Shown here: piece by piece, positions 7,701-8,286 of the stretch
How the letters are laid out: every line of letters begins with the position of its first letter
Numbering within the stretch: position 1 is the stretch's first letter
DNA from: an uncultured euryarchaeote
GTDB lineage: Archaea > Thermoplasmatota > Poseidoniia > Poseidoniales > Thalassarchaeaceae
Reading direction: 5' to 3'
Length of the DNA stretch: 8,286 nucleotides
NCBI GenBank assembly: GCA_937897085.1
Contig: CALCOR010000340.1
Span: forward strand, 1-8,286
Program-made: the position numbers and the translations under genes
Notes under the pieces: model-generated
The model's database searches: none
Told to the model about the DNA's origin: nothing
What the model saw: only the letters and a program-made list of their open reading frames with translations

Positions 7701-8063
7701 CGCCCCGCAGAAGTCGTCGAGGAAGATGACAGCACGACCTCTGGAACCGAATCAGGTTCGAGTGGCTTGACCGGCTCGACGACGATGATCGCCATTCTGG
7801 CAACCGCCATCATCGGGATGATCGTCGCCGTCACGCTCGGCCTGATGCTCCTCCGCGGTGGTCGCTCCGAGCCCAGCGTCTCTTGGGGAGCTGACCCGTC
7901 GCTGATGGGTGACGCCCCATCGCTCGGCAGCGCACCAGACTACACCGCTCTCCCACCCGGTGGCAGTTACATCACCGGCGAGACCGGCGGCACGGTCTAC
8001 CTCGCGCCCGACGGCTCCAACTGGGACATGCAGGGCGACAACTCGTTCATCCGCACACGGTGA
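4758..8063 (+). CDS. Secreted membrane-anchored mosaic protein with Omp28/thioredoxin-like domain
   Basis: The protein has 1101 residues from the ATG at 4758. Residues 1-26 form a signal peptide (MRTR, then a Leu/Met-rich core). Residues about 50-300 resemble Omp28-like proteins: a thioredoxin-fold part with CGYC (64-67) and a GAPKT loop that would hold the cis-Pro (P123), then a beta-sandwich. Two domain starts share NSNG...GD (320-328 and 437-446), CARDB/Ig-like. Residues about 662-762 are cadherin-like, with DTDENGDE (685-692, probable calcium loop) and the terminal VNDAP. Another beta-rich region follows to about 980, then an acidic Thr/Ser/Gly stalk, one membrane helix (about 1008-1032), RGGR, and a 65-residue Gly/Pro/Ser-rich tail. 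The layout predicts an outward-facing surface protein anchored at its C-terminus. Ten cysteines fall in close or likely pairs, fitting an oxidising exterior. The frame opens at ATG 4734, but MRTR at 4758 is the more typical signal peptide start and has GGGGTTGTG upstream. Function is unknown; a surface thiol-disulfide or adhesion role is inferred. Confidence 0.85.
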   Translation: MRTRCVLPLLMTALMLFSISVMLVEAPEDVNEETDNALQMEDVVYRAGDPGHIVFSQYITSDNCGYCMSYGSPAHKKLKNDWGDKYTYVSLHSASYGNTADQESGNVNPILAVSHLGESGGAPKTSFGDAHTGSGSYFMTGCGTNTCWDSGFSSGGRTHSSYADYSLGVGQSDNGDGTSTIDISVDYVGVGTAPLSSYTIYAAVTEKTCHSHAYTDGTKGGHCWEAWLLNNGAYVSNSGNVGGGTGFETVSLASGTASASWTVPNTLVGQGVSNMLTVAALYSGWSTSNANADVFAAADSSMNPMDLGMEQFTVTNRDHNSNGFIPGDILSLEATVKNTGAEDYSAGGDVALYHVTGMNTETLIGQSASLNNLIQGATQTINAEFDTSSITAVSSGSSTFRAKLINTNGERTTGNNIATSYMSHDVAPDVLSQPSSNSNGEIDRGDSIDFEVHWNANDVVSQPWLASGALEVTPSGQGLWSDDWVGTPTLIGNGTGNEQLVFTVLPPNTASSGDYDVRAMVTDARNQASGWSPTWDGAFTLMNGLPIVVNPNTPPGEVPGSCPDYPGQPTVKVDMVEQIDMRGLVCDAETPLSQLLITSNNPSFLGWYPASQIIEVQFGEVARNQQGEVIPQGLQLSITDPEDENMGSLSVMVIENGAPRWAQLPSRSFDEGGSDSMMLTEYLSDTDENGDEANRMGLTVSVASIEDPTLVEASVSGHTLNIRSVDDDNFGSTTITLRATDADGRYTDTQLMVIVNNVNDAPVLDVSSLSDVRLKAADPDDAEVGKFVFDVGANLVDIDDEVDLMFVTAVCDTWYVGSYYNPISGLLTARWEDTGTHTLIIVVEDSHGAENSYYITIEIIDVLPLVWSNNAESGDLMEEATDLYVGDNPSATLSYHGADDLSNIQIIWNICNSDTGICTDFGEEQPTQQQLESGFNFTATKTSTVGGLLFHDYITYWVQAVDQDGFDRRTVDDPKYVITEERPAEVVEEDDSTTSGTESGSSGLTGSTTMIAILATAIIGMIVAVTLGLMLLRGGRSEPSVSWGADPSLMGDAPSLGSAPDYTALPPGGSYITGETGGTVYLAPDGSNWDMQGDNSFIRTR

Positions 8064-8082
8064 ACGGTGAATCCAGCGAACA

Positions 8083-8117
8083 ACCCCTCAGGGAGGGATT
8101 TCCCTCCCTGAGCGGGT
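8083..8117 (+). terminator. Strong hairpin after the surface protein gene
   Basis: CTCAGGGAGGGA (8087-8098) and TCCCTCCCTGAG (8101-8112) are perfectly complementary around TT, so the practical loop is ATTT on an 11-bp stem. Allowing one bulged C at 8113, the stem extends by ACCC (8083-8086) with GGGT (8114-8117). It begins 19 bases after the stop codon. There is no T run directly after it, unlike a classical intrinsic terminator, but position and strength make a 3'-end or transcription-stop role likely; the symmetry would work on both strands. Confidence 0.7.
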
Positions 8118-8177
8118 CAATTCAGCACGAGCGGGCGCTGTCGGGGCGTAGCGCAGGCAAGGTGCAAGGTTGAATTG
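8118..8177 (+). repeat. Nested inverted repeat of unknown role
   Basis: CAATTCA (8118-8124) pairs with TGAATTG (8171-8177). Inside it GCAC (8125-8128) pairs with GTGC (8162-8165), leaving a five-base asymmetry, and further in GCGCT (8135-8139) pairs with AGCGC (8150-8154). Together they could fold into a 60-base stem with internal loops directly after the terminator-like hairpin. It could be a structured RNA or a second terminator element; chance pairing in GC-rich DNA is possible for the inner arms. Confidence 0.35.
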
Positions 8178-8286
8178 TCATCCGGCGTGGCGAGGGCGAT
8201 GGCGCGGCAGGACGGAGCGCAGACGCGTGAGCGCATATCCTCGTTCGTCGAACTAAACCAGGGTATCCATCTGTCGGGGATTATTC
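8178..8286. other. 3' edge region with no recognisable gene
   Basis: No convincing coding region, tRNA or other RNA gene was found here. On the minus strand one frame stays open from the window edge to a TGA at 8119-8117 (55 codons), but its translation is rich in Cys, Arg, Ser and Pro and resembles no known family, so it is not annotated as a gene. The end of a convergent gene cannot be excluded because the window stops here. Confidence 0.4.

Noticed and set aside
8117..8284. Minus-strand frame open from the window edge, possible 3' end of a convergent gene
   Set aside because: Fifty-five codons without a stop is not rare at this GC content. The translation is rich in Cys, Ser, Arg and Pro with no helix or strand pattern, and overlaps a nested inverted repeat. 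It cannot be settled without sequence beyond 8286.
1..8286. tRNA, rRNA, CRISPR repeats, transposase or attachment sites
   Set aside because: None was seen on either strand: no repeated spaced direct repeats, no cloverleaf with a T-loop sequence, and no transposase or integrase motifs in any frame.

Overview
The window looks like part of an archaeal chromosome, most plausibly from a marine planktonic euryarchaeon of the Poseidoniia type (Marine Group II/III, Thermoplasmatota). This is an inference from three things. The two-subunit 2-oxoacid:ferredoxin oxidoreductase has its gamma and alpha domains fused and no separate delta subunit. The GATATAAT element upstream of it is placed like an archaeal TATA box. 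The large secreted protein has a mosaic of beta-sandwich domains, one C-terminal membrane helix and a short inner tail. Base composition is GC-rich and even across the window, and all five genes lie on the + strand. No mobile element, CRISPR array, tRNA or rRNA was seen.

Layout: (1) 1-228, the 3' end of a helical-repeat (TPR-like) gene cut by the window edge. (2) 225-1733, a fusion of a GNAT acetyltransferase and a NodB-type polysaccharide deacetylase, whose GTG start overlaps the previous stop codon. (3) 1734-1882, an intergenic promoter region with a TATA-like element. (4) 1883-3661 and 3671-4564, korA and korB, a 9-base-spaced operon for the two subunits of a CoA-dependent 2-oxoacid:ferredoxin oxidoreductase (central carbon metabolism, cytoplasm). 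(5) 4565-4757, a structure-rich intergenic region with a hairpin that overlaps the korB stop, a perfect 16-base GC palindrome, a near-palindrome and a C7 tract. (6) 4758-8063, a 1101-residue secreted, membrane-anchored protein with an N-terminal Omp28/thioredoxin-like CxxC domain, CARDB/Ig-like and cadherin-like domains, one transmembrane helix and a Gly/Pro/Ser-rich tail. (7) 8064-8286, non-coding as far as can be seen, with a strong 12-bp hairpin and a second nested inverted repeat.

The first two genes are probably translated together and may act on glycans or amino sugars. KorAB makes reduced ferredoxin and acyl-CoA. The last gene is a separate envelope function. Nothing in the sequence links these three blocks functionally. 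The least ordinary items are the acetyltransferase-deacetylase fusion, the redox-active domain on a surface-anchored mosaic protein, and the RNA/DNA structures flanking the surface protein gene.
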